From: Pseudanabaena biceps
Lineage (GTDB): Bacteria; Cyanobacteriota; Cyanobacteriia; Pseudanabaenales; Pseudanabaenaceae
DNA: 64,000 nt
Direction of reading: 5' to 3'
Assembly (NCBI GenBank): GCA_013361095.1
Contig: JAATWA010000001.1
Location: forward strand, 1,351,001-1,415,000
Below the pieces are notes generated by a model. The model was not told the DNA's origin. It saw only the letters and a list, made by a program, of their open reading frames with translations, and did no database searches. Within the stretch, counting starts at the first letter, position 1, and each line of letters starts with the position of its first letter. Below are positions 8,463 to 17,558 of this stretch, one piece after another. The position numbers were made by a program, and so were the translations under genes.

Positions 8463-9905
8463 ATGACCCTTCGCATTTACAACACACTCACCAGACGCAA
8501 AGAAGAATTTATTCCCCTCGAATCAGGGATTGTGAAAATGTATGTGTGTGGTGTGACTGTATATAACTATTGCCATTTGGGTCACGCCAGAGCTTATGTA
8601 GTGTGGGACATGATTCGGCGCTATTTAGCGACCAAATATCAAGTTAAGTATGTTCAAAATATTACGGATATAGACGACAAGATCTTAAAAAAGGCGCAGG
8701 AAAATAATACAACCATGCAGGCGATCGCTGAGCAATATATCGCCAGTTACGATGAAGATATGGCAAAGCTAAATATTGCTAAAGCCGATGAATATCCCCG
8801 CGCAACGGAATCAATTCCCGAAATTATTGAACTGATTCAGCAGTTGGTTGATCTGGATTATGCCTATGCATCGGGCGGTGATGTGTATTATGCCGTGCAG
8901 AAGTTCCCTAGCTATGGCAAGCTCTCAGGGCGCAAGCTAGAAGATATGCAGGCAGGCGCAAGTGGTCGTGTGGACGAGCAGGAAGAACAAAAGCGCTATC
9001 CCTTTGACTTTGCCCTTTGGAAAGCCGCCAAGCCTAACGAACCTTTTTGGCAATCACCTTGGGGAAATGGTAGACCTGGTTGGCATATTGAATGCTCGGC
9101 AATGGTGCGATCGCATTTGGGGGAAACCATTGATATTCATGCGGGAGGCATCGATTTACAATTTCCGCACCATGAGAATGAAATAGCCCAATCGGAAGCT
9201 GCCTATGTCAAGCCATTAGCGCAATTTTGGATGCACAATGGCTTTGTGAATATTGACGGCGAAAAGATGTCGAAGTCACTCAATAACTTCACCACAATTC
9301 GTGATTTAGTGGCTCATTTTGATCCAATGGCAATTCGTCTATTCATTTTGCAAGCGCAATATCGCCAACCGATTGACTTTACAGAAGAAGCAATTAATGC
9401 AGCAACTAAAGGCTGGGAAACCATTCGTGATGGCATATTATTTGCAGCAGATTTTGGAGAGAAGTTTGGATGGTCAAATCTAGAAATATCATCCCGCTCA
9501 GAGATAATTCAGGCGATCGCTAGTTTTGAAGAAGCGATGGATGATGATTTTAATACCTCTGTGGCGATGTCCTATGTATTTGAGATTGCCAAGAAATTAC
9601 GCTCAGAGCGAAATTCTCTATCCCATGCAGGAAAAACAGTTGCCATTTCTGACGTTCTCTTTCAAGATTGGCAAGCTTTGAGCTATATGACTAATGTTTT
9701 GGGCTTTACGGCGAATGTGAGCGATCGCCAAGTCACGCAAGAAAGCATCAGTGAAGTAGAAATTGAATCATTAATTCAGCAAAGAATTGAGGCAAAGAAG
9801 GCAAAAAACTATCAAGAAGGCGATCGTATCCGCGATAGTCTCAAAGCCAAGGGAATTACGCTAGTTGATCAAAAAGATGGCACTACGCGATGGTTAAAAA
9901 CATAA
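8463..9905 (+). CDS. cysS: cysteinyl-tRNA synthetase
   Basis: A 480-residue class I aminoacyl-tRNA synthetase that charges tRNA-Cys in the cytoplasm. The HIGH-type motif is HLGH at 38-41 and the KMSKS loop is at 268-272. Zinc ligands expected from the E. coli enzyme are present as C29, C211, H236 and E240 (the last two in HHENE). The C-terminal anticodon-binding helices (QQRIEAKKAKNYQEGDRIRD) are intact and the length is normal for the family. The start at 8463 is the ATG of MTLRIYNTL, the usual N-terminus. It is a single gene, convergent with carB, with a palindrome between the two. Confidence 0.97.
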   Translation: MTLRIYNTLTRRKEEFIPLESGIVKMYVCGVTVYNYCHLGHARAYVVWDMIRRYLATKYQVKYVQNITDIDDKILKKAQENNTTMQAIAEQYIASYDEDMAKLNIAKADEYPRATESIPEIIELIQQLVDLDYAYASGGDVYYAVQKFPSYGKLSGRKLEDMQAGASGRVDEQEEQKRYPFDFALWKAAKPNEPFWQSPWGNGRPGWHIECSAMVRSHLGETIDIHAGGIDLQFPHHENEIAQSEAAYVKPLAQFWMHNGFVNIDGEKMSKSLNNFTTIRDLVAHFDPMAIRLFILQAQYRQPIDFTEEAINAATKGWETIRDGILFAADFGEKFGWSNLEISSRSEIIQAIASFEEAMDDDFNTSVAMSYVFEIAKKLRSERNSLSHAGKTVAISDVLFQDWQALSYMTNVLGFTANVSDRQVTQESISEVEIESLIQQRIEAKKAKNYQEGDRIRDSLKAKGITLVDQKDGTTRWLKT

Positions 9906-9950
9906 AAGCCTAGTAATGGCGGCACTTCGCGCCGCCATTACTAGACTTTT
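9904..9950. repeat. palindrome between cysS and carB
   Basis: CTAGTAATGGCGGC and its complement (9910-9923 and 9931-9944) around a 7-nt loop, flanked by AAAAG/CTTTT. It starts within the cysS stop codon and is probably a bidirectional terminator for these convergent genes. Confidence 0.85.
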
Positions 9951-9963
9951 GTTTACCGACTTT

Positions 9964-12900
9964 TTAGGCGTAATCCTGCAACGCAGTTACAGAAATTGCA
10001 CCAGTTTGTAAAGAACGAATCGCGGCAAGCGTAGCCTTTGCACCTGCAAGAGTCGTAATCACAGGAATCTTATAAGCCAGAGCCGTACGGCGAATCATCT
10101 TACCGTCGGTTTTTGCCTCTTCACCACTAGGGGAATTAATGATCAGTTGGATTTGACCATTCTTCATGGAATCCCCAATATGAGGGCGACCTTCATGGAC
10201 TTTGAGAACTTGCTTCGACTCGATATTGCTCCGACGCAGGATCTTGTGTGTGCCTTCCGTGGCGACCACCTGAAAGCCCAACGCAATGAAAGCTTCAGCG
10301 ATGGTGGAAATCCCGCTCTTATCGCGATCATTGACCGAAATAAATACAGTTCCTTCAAGGGGAATATGTGTGCCTGCGCCAAGTTGAGCTTTGGCAAAGG
10401 CTCGTCCGAACTCAGTGTCGATGCCCATGACTTCGCCCGTCGATCGCATCTCAGGGCCTAAAATCGTATCGGTTCCTGCAAACTTAGCAAAGGGAAGTAC
10501 GGCTTCCTTAATCGAAATATGTTTAGGAATCACCTCTTCCGTTAAGCCAAGTTCCGCAAGAGTTGCGCCAGCCATGATTCGCGATGCATAGTTAACGAGG
10601 GGAACGTTAATTGCTTTGCTGACATAGGGAACGGTGCGGGAGGCGCGAGGATTGGCTTCAAGAATGAAGACCTTACTCTCCTTGAGATTGTTATTATTTA
10701 ACTGGACAGCATATTGGATATTCATCAAGCCAATGACGTTGAGAGACTTGGCAAGGCTAATCGTCCATTCGCGGATCGTGACAAGAACTTCGGTAGGTAA
10801 AGAGAATGTGGGAATTGAACAAGCAGAATCACCAGAGTGAATCCCTGCTTCTTCAATATGTTCCATAATGCCGCCGATGGTGACATTACCGAGTTGATCC
10901 GCAATCGCATCGACATCGACCTCGATCGCGCCTTCAAGGAAATGATCGATCAGTACAGGATGTTCAGGCTCGATGATAATGGCGCGGCGCATGTAGTCTT
11001 CCAATTCAGCATCGGAGTAAACCACTTCCATACCACGTCCGCCGAGAACGTAACTAGGACGCACGACCACAGGATAGCCAACTCGTTGGGCTATTACTAC
11101 TGCTTCTTCTTCAGAACGTGCTAAACCGTTATTTGGCTGCATAATGCCAATTTCTTGACAGATTGCCTCAAAACGTTCGCGATCTTCAGCGATGTCAATG
11201 GAGTCGGGCGATGTTCCCCAAATCTTAGTTGTGGAATTTGTATCTTGGAGATATTTCAGCAAGGGAACCGACAACTTGAGCGGAGTTTGTCCACCAAATT
11301 GGATGATGACACCTTCAGGCTGTTCGGCTTCGATGATGTTCAAGACATCTTCGCGAGTCAATGGCTCGAAATAGAGGCGATCGCTAGTGTCGTAATCAGT
11401 AGAGACAGTCTCAGGGTTAGAGTTAACCATGATTGTCTCAAAACCTGCGGCGCGTAACGCATAACTGGCATGACAGCAGCAATAGTCAAATTCAATCCCC
11501 TGTCCAATTCTGTTAGGACCTCCACCAAGAATCATCACTTTCCGCTTTGTGGAAGGCAGAACTTCTGATTCTTCTTCGTAAGTAGAGTAGTGATATGGAG
11601 TGAGCGCTTCAAATTCAGCCGCGCAGGTGTCAACGGTTTTATAGGAAGGAATCACACCCAAATCTTTGCGATAAGTGCGGACAGCATCTTCATTTGTACC
11701 TGTGAGATAGGCAATTTGGCGATCGCTAAAGCCCATCCGCTTTGTTTCGAGCATCTCTTCTTTGAGAACGCTATCAAGCTTGCGACCTTTGAGCGAAAGT
11801 TCCATATCAGTGATTTCACGCATTTTTTGCAGGAACCAAGGATCAATATTGGTTAGTTCAAAAATGGCTTGGACTGACAAACCTGACAAAAATCCATCAC
11901 GAATAGAGAAAATGCGATCGGGGTTAGGAACCCGCAAACTGTACTTGATTTTATCGAGATCAGGCAATGTTTCTTCGCGATCGCCACCAAAACCAAAGCG
12001 ACCAACTTCTAGCGATCGCAATGCCTTCTGGAACGACTCTTGGAAAGTACGCCCGATCGCCATCGCTTCACCGACGGATTTCATCTGCGTAGTTAGTACT
12101 GGCTCAGATCCTGGGAATTTCTCGAAGGCAAAGCGAGGAATTTTGGTAACTACATAATCAATCGTTGGCTCAAAGCTAGCAGGCGTTTTCTTGGTGATGT
12201 CGTTGGAAATTTCATCAAGGGTATAACCCACGGCAAGTTTCGCAGCAAATTTTGCGATCGGGAAACCTGTAGCTTTCGATGCTAGCGCCGAACTACGCGA
12301 TACGCGAGGATTCATCTCAATGACGACCACATCGCCATTTTCAGGATTGATCGAGAACTGAATATTCGAGCCGCCAGTTTCCACACCAATTTCGCGAATA
12401 ATTTTAATAGAATAGTCACGCAAGCGTTGATATTCTTTGTCAGTTAAGGTCTGAGCAGGTGCAACCGTAATCGAGTCGCCTGTATGGATGCCCATCGGAT
12501 CAATATTTTCGATGCTGCAAATGATCACCACGTTATCGGCGAGATCGCGCATCACCTCTAGTTCATACTCTTTCCAACCAATCAGCGATCGCTCGATCAA
12601 GATTTGAGACACAGGACTAGCTTCCAGACCAGAGGCACAAATTTCTTCAAACTCCTCTTGGTTGTAGGCGATCCCGCCGCCAGTTCCGCCCATTGTAAAG
12701 GCTGGACGGATAATTAGCGGATAGGAGCCAATCTCATGGGCGATCGCACGGGACTCTTCCATAGTTGTCCCCAAACCAGACGGACACATGGCAACACCGA
12801 TCCGCTCCATTGCCTCTTTAAACAGCTTGCGATCCTCAGCCATTTCGATCGCTTCGAGTTTTGCGCCAATTAGCTCCACGCCATATTTTTCTAAAACCCC

Positions 12901-13215
12901 CATTTTTGCTAGAGCAACCGCTGTATTCAGGGCTGTTTGTCCGCCCATCGTCGGCAAGATCGCATCAGGGCGCTCTTTCTCGATGATCTGCGCGACAACT
13001 TCGGGGGTAATCGGCTCAATGTAAGTGCGATCGGCGGTGGCGGGATCGGTCATGATCGTAGCGGGATTGGAGTTAACTAGGATCACGTAATAGCCCTCGT
13101 CCCGTAAAACCTTACAGGCTTGGGTTCCCGAATAGTCGAATTCGCAGGCTTGCCCAATCACAATTGGGCCAGCGCCAATCAGCAAAATCTTTTGGATGTC
13201 ATTACGGCGGGGCAT
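9964..13215 (-). CDS. carB: carbamoyl-phosphate synthase large subunit
   Basis: A 1083-residue enzyme, normal for the family, that makes carbamoyl phosphate from bicarbonate, ATP and glutamine-derived ammonia for arginine and pyrimidine synthesis. The two homologous halves are both visible: [20 protein letters not shown] at the N-terminus and [18 protein letters not shown] around residue 560, each opening an ATP-grasp module ([12 protein letters not shown] and [12 protein letters not shown]). The C-terminal MGS-like allosteric domain follows [14 protein letters not shown]. The start [14 protein letters not shown] is typical. carA is not adjacent, as is common in cyanobacteria. Many antisense frames over this gene are shadows. 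Confidence 0.97.
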   Translation of the reverse strand: MPRRNDIQKILLIGAGPIVIGQACEFDYSGTQACKVLRDEGYYVILVNSNPATIMTDPATADRTYIEPITPEVVAQIIEKERPDAILPTMGGQTALNTAVALAKMGVLEKYGVELIGAKLEAIEMAEDRKLFKEAMERIGVAMCPSGLGTTMEESRAIAHEIGSYPLIIRPAFTMGGTGGGIAYNQEEFEEICASGLEASPVSQILIERSLIGWKEYELEVMRDLADNVVIICSIENIDPMGIHTGDSITVAPAQTLTDKEYQRLRDYSIKIIREIGVETGGSNIQFSINPENGDVVVIEMNPRVSRSSALASKATGFPIAKFAAKLAVGYTLDEISNDITKKTPASFEPTIDYVVTKIPRFAFEKFPGSEPVLTTQMKSVGEAMAIGRTFQESFQKALRSLEVGRFGFGGDREETLPDLDKIKYSLRVPNPDRIFSIRDGFLSGLSVQAIFELTNIDPWFLQKMREITDMELSLKGRKLDSVLKEEMLETKRMGFSDRQIAYLTGTNEDAVRTYRKDLGVIPSYKTVDTCAAEFEALTPYHYSTYEEESEVLPSTKRKVMILGGGPNRIGQGIEFDYCCCHASYALRAAGFETIMVNSNPETVSTDYDTSDRLYFEPLTREDVLNIIEAEQPEGVIIQFGGQTPLKLSVPLLKYLQDTNSTTKIWGTSPDSIDIAEDRERFEAICQEIGIMQPNNGLARSEEEAVVIAQRVGYPVVVRPSYVLGGRGMEVVYSDAELEDYMRRAIIIEPEHPVLIDHFLEGAIEVDVDAIADQLGNVTIGGIMEHIEEAGIHSGDSACSIPTFSLPTEVLVTIREWTISLAKSLNVIGLMNIQYAVQLNNNNLKESKVFILEANPRASRTVPYVSKAINVPLVNYASRIMAGATLAELGLTEEVIPKHISIKEAVLPFAKFAGTDTILGPEMRSTGEVMGIDTEFGRAFAKAQLGAGTHIPLEGTVFISVNDRDKSGISTIAEAFIALGFQVVATEGTHKILRRSNIESKQVLKVHEGRPHIGDSMKNGQIQLIINSPSGEEAKTDGKMIRRTALAYKIPVITTLAGAKATLAAIRSLQTGAISVTALQDYA

Positions 13216-13330
13216 AAAATCTTGTATTTCTTAGGTAACTCGCAATACATTTTATAGCGTCATGGCGATCGCGCAATGTGTAGCACATGATGCTAATTGG
13301 TTTGTTTAGCTACTAAGTAAATCTATTTTT

Positions 13331-13759
13331 CTAAAGAATTGGTGGATGAAGGTTAGCCAGACAGAGTAAACGTCTTAAATTTACGACACCTTCTCTATTT
13401 AAAAATAAAGCCTCTATGGTTGCCCGACCAATATCAGTTTTACCGATCATCATAGTGAAGTCATCGTTCTAGTAAAAGTGATCTGTCCAATTTTGTTGGC
13501 GTGGATGAAATAGGCTGACCTGTAAATTTGTCTTTGGATTGATCGCTACAGTTTTTGTATGTTTGTGGCTGTTGCAACCAAAACAACTCCAAGCCAAATT
13601 TTCAACGATGTTTTCTCCACCATCTTTGCGTGGCTTAATATGTTCGACTGTAAAACTCTGCGTACTAACATTTTCAGGACATTGGCAATACTCACAGTAA
13701 TTTTTGGCTCTTGTTGCCACATATCTTCTGGTTGCTGCGGAGATTTTATCGGATGGCAC
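13331..13759 (-). pseudogene. HNH endonuclease gene with an in-frame amber codon
   Basis: The frame from 13759 encodes a compact HNH nuclease. It has paired cysteines in YCEYCQ, the VEHIKPRKDGGENIVENLAW core with the catalytic His, and CFGCNSHKH. It stops at TAG (13469-13471) after QNWTDHFY. The same frame continues past that codon to 13331 and reads NDDFTMMIGKTDIGRATIEA and then LNREGVVNLRRLL, which is the C-terminal half expected in these proteins. In relatives the position after HF-Y is usually a Trp, so the stop looks like a TGG-to-TAG change. The product is therefore either a 96-residue protein that keeps the HNH core or a broken gene. It overlaps the upstream gene by 14 bp, implying coupled translation. 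Confidence 0.75.
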
Positions 13760-14156
13760 GATCGTCTCGGTTTTGTGGCGCGAACTTGGTAATTAGGCTA
13801 AGTGGATCAACTTTACGGATTTGGGCTAATTGAAAAATTGCCGATACTCTTTCTGCGTCTTCTTTTTCGATGCGAGACACAAAAGCTAACAGTTCTTGAT
13901 ATTCTGCTGCTGTCATATCGTCACCGTTCTCATTGAGTTGGCGTAAGTAATCGAGTCTATCTTGATCTTCTTGAGAGATTTTGCGATGAATGATTTGTAA
14001 TAATTTTTCTTCAGAATTAGCTGATGGCAAAGGCTTAGCTTGACTAGTCCGTTCATGCAAAGAGTTAAGTAACTCAATCACTTCAGTTAGTGATTCTTCG
14101 GGCAGTTGCTCAACTAGCTGAATTATTTTTTGTCGATTTTCTGTTGATACTGTCAT
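13746..14156 (-). CDS. hypothetical partner of the HNH protein
   Basis: A 136-residue acidic, helical, soluble protein. The N-terminal half (ENRQKIIQLVEQLPEESLTEV) resembles the short helical antitoxin-like proteins common in cyanobacteria. The C-terminal half (AAEYQELLAFVSRIEKEDAE) is a second helical module. Its last 14 bp overlap the start of the HNH gene, so the two are made together. I recall this arrangement, a helical protein followed by an HNH nuclease, from other cyanobacteria, but no function is established. A role as an antitoxin or nuclease regulator is an inference only. Confidence 0.7.
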   Translation of the reverse strand: MTVSTENRQKIIQLVEQLPEESLTEVIELLNSLHERTSQAKPLPSANSEEKLLQIIHRKISQEDQDRLDYLRQLNENGDDMTAAEYQELLAFVSRIEKEDAERVSAIFQLAQIRKVDPLSLITKFAPQNRDDRAIR

Positions 14157-14233
14157 CGCATACTCTCTGTATTTATTGGAAATCTTTAGCTATTTACTGA
14201 TTAAGCCGTTTTTCGTAAATTTGCACCTATAAT

Positions 14234-14425
14234 TCATTCTAAAAGAATCTCTAACAATTCTGCAATCTCATCATCTGTTAAGCCAAGATCTTGCAATTTC
14301 TTGATTTTGGATATTTGCTTATTTTGTTGAGAATCAGGCTTTTCTAATGGAACTTGATCTGATTTGGGTTTAGCGCGATCGCTATTAAAATTTATGCAAT
14401 GGATAACATCAGCAATATTCCCCAT
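14234..14425 (-). CDS. small hypothetical protein
   Basis: A 63-residue frame with a polar N-terminal half and a helical C-terminus (KIKKLQDLGLTDDEIAELLE). It overlaps the 3' end of the AbrB-like frame (14392-14520) by 34 bp in another frame. No family is recognised. It may be a real downstream member of this antitoxin-like operon, or a remnant left by a frameshift in the AbrB gene. Confidence 0.4.
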   Translation of the reverse strand: MGNIADVIHCINFNSDRAKPKSDQVPLEKPDSQQNKQISKIKKLQDLGLTDDEIAELLEILLE

Positions 14426-14520
14426 ACTTCCAATTTTTGCCCTCCGTGTAAATTTAACAAATCTCTAATTTCCTGTGGGATAGAAATTTGATACTGTTGC
14501 GACAAAGTAACTTCTAACAT
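14392..14520 (-). pseudogene. truncated AbrB/MazE-type antitoxin
   Basis: A 42-residue frame, MLEVTLSQQYQISIPQEIRD then LLNLHGGQKLEVW, which is the first half of a swapped-hairpin AbrB/SpoVT DNA-binding domain. Family members run to about 75-85 residues and continue with strands after the QKLEV segment. Here the sequence becomes WGILLMLSIA and stops at 14392-14394. Its ATG overlaps the stop codon of the upstream gene as TAATG, so it was an operon member. Probably an antitoxin gene broken by a small indel. Confidence 0.6.
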
Positions 14521-14807
14521 TATTTATTCCCTCCATCCCAAAGTTCAGCAATGTCATGAACTCTACCAGCTTTAGCATCTTCTAAAGACTGTCGTAAATC
14601 TTCTAAGATTTTTTCTTTAGGAGCATCATCATCTTCTACCAACTCACCAACATCTGTTTGTATTTCTAGATGTACTGCTGAATGTTTTGCTCTAACAAAC
14701 AAAAGAAAGTCTAGAACTTCGCTTAAAAGAGATTCTGAAGTCTGATCAATTTCTTGGATTAAAGTCTGTCTAACATTTATCTGTGTAGAAGCTTCTGTCG
14801 TTAACAT
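14520..14807 (-). CDS. antitoxin-like protein (DUF2281-like N-terminus)
   Basis: A 95-residue acidic protein. The N-terminal half (LIQEIDQTSESLLSEVLDFL) resembles DUF2281-type antitoxin proteins, and the C-terminal half (LRQSLEDAKAGRVHDIAELW) matches the tail seen in many cyanobacterial antitoxins of the type paired with RelE or PIN toxins. It is the first gene of a minus-strand run with the AbrB remnant, and its stop overlaps the next ATG. No intact toxin gene is visible nearby. The antitoxin assignment is from pattern only. Confidence 0.6.
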   Translation of the reverse strand: MLTTEASTQINVRQTLIQEIDQTSESLLSEVLDFLLFVRAKHSAVHLEIQTDVGELVEDDDAPKEKILEDLRQSLEDAKAGRVHDIAELWDGGNK

Positions 14808-15117
14808 AGCTTAACCTCAGTTCTAGACATAAAATTACATAACATAAAGTTAATATACTTAGAAATATAGCGCGATCGCTAAGGCACTGGTCAAGCAATG
14901 GGGGATAAGTTCTAAAACGTTCGTTTCATAACGATACAAAAGACGCAAATACGTTGATCACGATTTAGCTGACCAATACCCTGATGGCTATAGCTAATAT
15001 TTAATTGTGTCTAGCTACTTAATAAATAATAGACATATTGAGATGACGGATACATCATGATCGCTCTTCTTATCGATAGAGTAATTAGTTAAGGCTTGTT
15101 TGAAATAGGATGATTTT
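14808..15117. other. 310-bp divergent spacer
   Basis: AT-rich spacer between the antitoxin-like operon and the 507-residue gene, so it should hold promoters in both directions. One HIP1 octamer is present near 14872. No palindrome of the dispersed family and no convincing promoter pair were found. Confidence 0.6.
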
Positions 15118-16641
15118 ATGGCGACGTTGGGATTGGAGATAAAATTTGCATATGAGGATTTGACTAAAGCTCAGACATATTTACAAAAACTCGGTCTGTA
15201 TGATGGGGAAGTTGATGGCATTTACGGAAAACTATCTGAGGCTGCATTTGTCCAGTTTGCTAATGCCCTAAGTATCGATACAATTTTAGATGCTAATTCA
15301 CGGGTAATTACCAATCAGTTATTACAGATGCCTCTAGTCGTCAGGCATTTGCTAGATCTTCTAGGAGTCGGCGATCGCCTATTTCAAAAATTTACTAATG
15401 CACAGCGCATATTTGTAAATATGGGGCAAGCTGACCATAACTATCTTGGTTTTCTTGATCGGGGGATTAATGGTTGTGTAGCGGGTACAAAAAAAGGCTT
15501 ATTAGGAAGGAATTTCGCGCCCTCACCTTTGTTAAATCACATTCCTTTTTATGCCGACCGTCTCGCCGCTTTACCAGACGGGGTAAACGTGATTTCCTAT
15601 GGCGAAGTTGCCATGCTAGCGGGTTCGCAGATAAGAGTAAAGTTCAGTCCTTATCCTGCGCTTGGGGAGATTCCTAAAATTGAAAATGTTGGCTTAGAGT
15701 TTTTACATAGCAGCATCCAAGAGGCTTGTATTTGCATTGGCAGTGTCGTGAATGGACAAATGCTATCCCGTTGGATCGGGCGTAATCCTTTACGCAATGT
15801 CCAATTTTGGAGTTCCACTAAAATCTTGCCTCTGTTACAGACTATTGGCAAAGCTAATGCTGCTGATTTCATTCAACCGATCGCCAATTGCTTAGTTACA
15901 GACACCCCAACCAAGCCAACAACTTTTACTTTTTTAGAATTAGCAGAACGCATCTGTGCCTATAAAGAAACCGATAAGATGACTTCCAATAATTTAGCTG
16001 CGGGCTGTAAACAATTTGCCACACCCCTAGAACTAGAAGATTGGCTCAAAGATATTACAGGCAATAAAAATCTATCTTTTCGGGGACGCTATGGGGAAAG
16101 TCCTTATTTTGAGATACCGTATTTATTGAGTCCTACGGGTCAATCGATTATCTCTGGCGAAAAGAAACCCCACAAAGGCGACAATCTCATCTCTGCCTAC
16201 GACTTAACCCGAATTGTGTCACAGATGGCGTGGCATCGTCATATTCCCCCGACCCATCGTTTACCTGATGCCCAATGGCATAGTTTAAGTACTTTAATTC
16301 GGGCGATGGGACAGGATACGGCAAGATATGTGGATGCCGCGATCGCAGCTTTAGGGCTGTCCTATTTTATTGGCGATCCTGTAGTAATTTCTAAAATGGG
16401 CTTTGGTTATAGCGATCAACGCAAACAAACTGAGCTTACCTATACCGCTTGTATTCAATTTGTCGATCGCCTTGCCCGAACCCATGACTTGCCGTTACCA
16501 AAACTGCGGTCTGTAAACATGACCTTACGCGCTGTCCTTGATCTTAAAGATCCTGTGCGCGAATCCTTGGATATTGACTCCCGCATGGCGGCTTCCGTTA
16601 CTGAGATTTTGCGTAAAATCGTAACCGAAGAGTTAATCTAG
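15118..16641 (+). CDS. protein with N-terminal peptidoglycan-binding-like repeat and unassigned C-terminal domain
   Basis: A 507-residue protein without a signal peptide. Residues about 16-55 (AQTYLQKLGLYDGEVDGIYG) match one PG_binding_1-type repeat. The remaining 400 residues are not recognised with confidence. The order FWSSTKILPLL near residue 240, then a late ISAYDLTRIVSQMAWH segment, recalls the SxxK motif and following helix of serine beta-lactamase/penicillin-binding folds, but no KTG motif is clear. A cell-wall-related or phage-lysin-like role is possible but unproven. It is a single gene followed by two palindromes. Confidence 0.6.
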   Translation: MATLGLEIKFAYEDLTKAQTYLQKLGLYDGEVDGIYGKLSEAAFVQFANALSIDTILDANSRVITNQLLQMPLVVRHLLDLLGVGDRLFQKFTNAQRIFVNMGQADHNYLGFLDRGINGCVAGTKKGLLGRNFAPSPLLNHIPFYADRLAALPDGVNVISYGEVAMLAGSQIRVKFSPYPALGEIPKIENVGLEFLHSSIQEACICIGSVVNGQMLSRWIGRNPLRNVQFWSSTKILPLLQTIGKANAADFIQPIANCLVTDTPTKPTTFTFLELAERICAYKETDKMTSNNLAAGCKQFATPLELEDWLKDITGNKNLSFRGRYGESPYFEIPYLLSPTGQSIISGEKKPHKGDNLISAYDLTRIVSQMAWHRHIPPTHRLPDAQWHSLSTLIRAMGQDTARYVDAAIAALGLSYFIGDPVVISKMGFGYSDQRKQTELTYTACIQFVDRLARTHDLPLPKLRSVNMTLRAVLDLKDPVRESLDIDSRMAASVTEILRKIVTEELI

Positions 16642-16650
16642 AGATATTCT

Positions 16651-16707
16651 AGAAGCCAATTTTAAGTTTTCAGCGCCTTTGCCGCTAAAAACTTAAAATT
16701 GACTTCT
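16651..16707. repeat. imperfect 25-bp palindrome
   Basis: AGAAGCCAATTTTAAGTTTT and a nearly exact complement, with two mismatches and the loop CCTTTG. It lies just after the preceding stop codon and overlaps the next palindrome by two bases. Confidence 0.8.
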
Positions 16708-16768
16708 ATAGCCAAACCCAATAGAGTGGCGGCGCGAAGCGCCGCCACTCTATTGGGTTTGGCTATAG
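16706..16768. repeat. perfect 30-bp palindrome, GC-GAA-GC centre
   Basis: Perfect 30-bp arms starting CTATAGCCAAACCCAATAGA around GCGC-GAA-GCGC. With the one at 29771 it has the longest perfect arms in the window. Confidence 0.93.
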
Positions 16769-16820
16769 AATGAAAATTGCTGATAGAGACGCGCTGTAGC
16801 CCAAACTGACTAATGAACTC

Positions 16821-17537
16821 ATGATGCAAAAACAACGCCCTTTATCTTCTGTTGGTCTATGGTGGCGCTGGGTACTCGCCACCATAGTGGGCGCACTGAT
16901 CGGCAATATATTTGGAATCGCGATTTGCTTGGCGGGTGTTCATTACCTGAGCGATCGCCTCGTAAACTTAAATCTCTGTGTCGATGGACTAGGTAGCCTC
17001 AACTGTGCGGTGACCGTGGGTATTGTCGGTGGTGCGTTATCTGTGGGCAGCTTTGTTGGCTTACTGCAACATCTCGTTTTGCGGCGATTTGTCAAAGCTT
17101 CGGCATGGTGGATTTTAGTCAGTAGTTTTGGTTGGACTTGGGTGGGTTTTGCGGCTACGAGCCTAGCTTATACGCCTCAATTTGGATTTGTGCTTAATGC
17201 TGATGGTTCATTTACGGAAAGTAATATTGTTGACCGTATTCCTCAATTAGCGGTGAACTCGCTCTGGTTAGTAGCTGCGGGCTTGTTATTGGGGCTTTTA
17301 CAATATCTGGTGTTGTGGAATGGTGTAGAGAGAAAATCACCAAAATGGCAATTGATTTTATGGGTGCTAGTAAATGTTGTATTGATCGCTTTTATGGCGA
17401 TCGCAATTTTGGCTTTTTTTCGCGGCAAGGGCAGTTTATACGGTATTTTCTGGTTTTTTATGGAATTTACGCCGTTTTATGCCACGATTACAGGGGCAAC
17501 CCTTGCCAAAATGAAATTGTCAACGAGCCAGAAATAA
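16821..17537 (+). CDS. cyanobacterial polytopic membrane protein, function unknown
   Basis: A 238-residue protein with about six membrane segments. Two similar internal blocks, GLLQHLVLRRF with WWILVSSFGW and GLLQYLVLWNG, suggest an internal duplication that I recognise as typical of a cyanobacterial membrane family without known function. The two adjacent ATG codons at 16821 and 16824 are both possible starts. The alpha/beta hydrolase gene follows after 21 bp and is probably co-transcribed. Confidence 0.65.
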   Translation: MMQKQRPLSSVGLWWRWVLATIVGALIGNIFGIAICLAGVHYLSDRLVNLNLCVDGLGSLNCAVTVGIVGGALSVGSFVGLLQHLVLRRFVKASAWWILVSSFGWTWVGFAATSLAYTPQFGFVLNADGSFTESNIVDRIPQLAVNSLWLVAAGLLLGLLQYLVLWNGVERKSPKWQLILWVLVNVVLIAFMAIAILAFFRGKGSLYGIFWFFMEFTPFYATITGATLAKMKLSTSQK

Positions 17538-17558
17538 ATCTGTAGATGTCAAATCCAG

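Noticed and set aside
10147..12157. Several antisense open frames of 60-130 codons over carB, and similar ones over psaA/psaB and sigA
   Set aside because: They mirror the codon structure of strongly conserved genes on the other strand and show no family motif or ribosome-binding site of their own.
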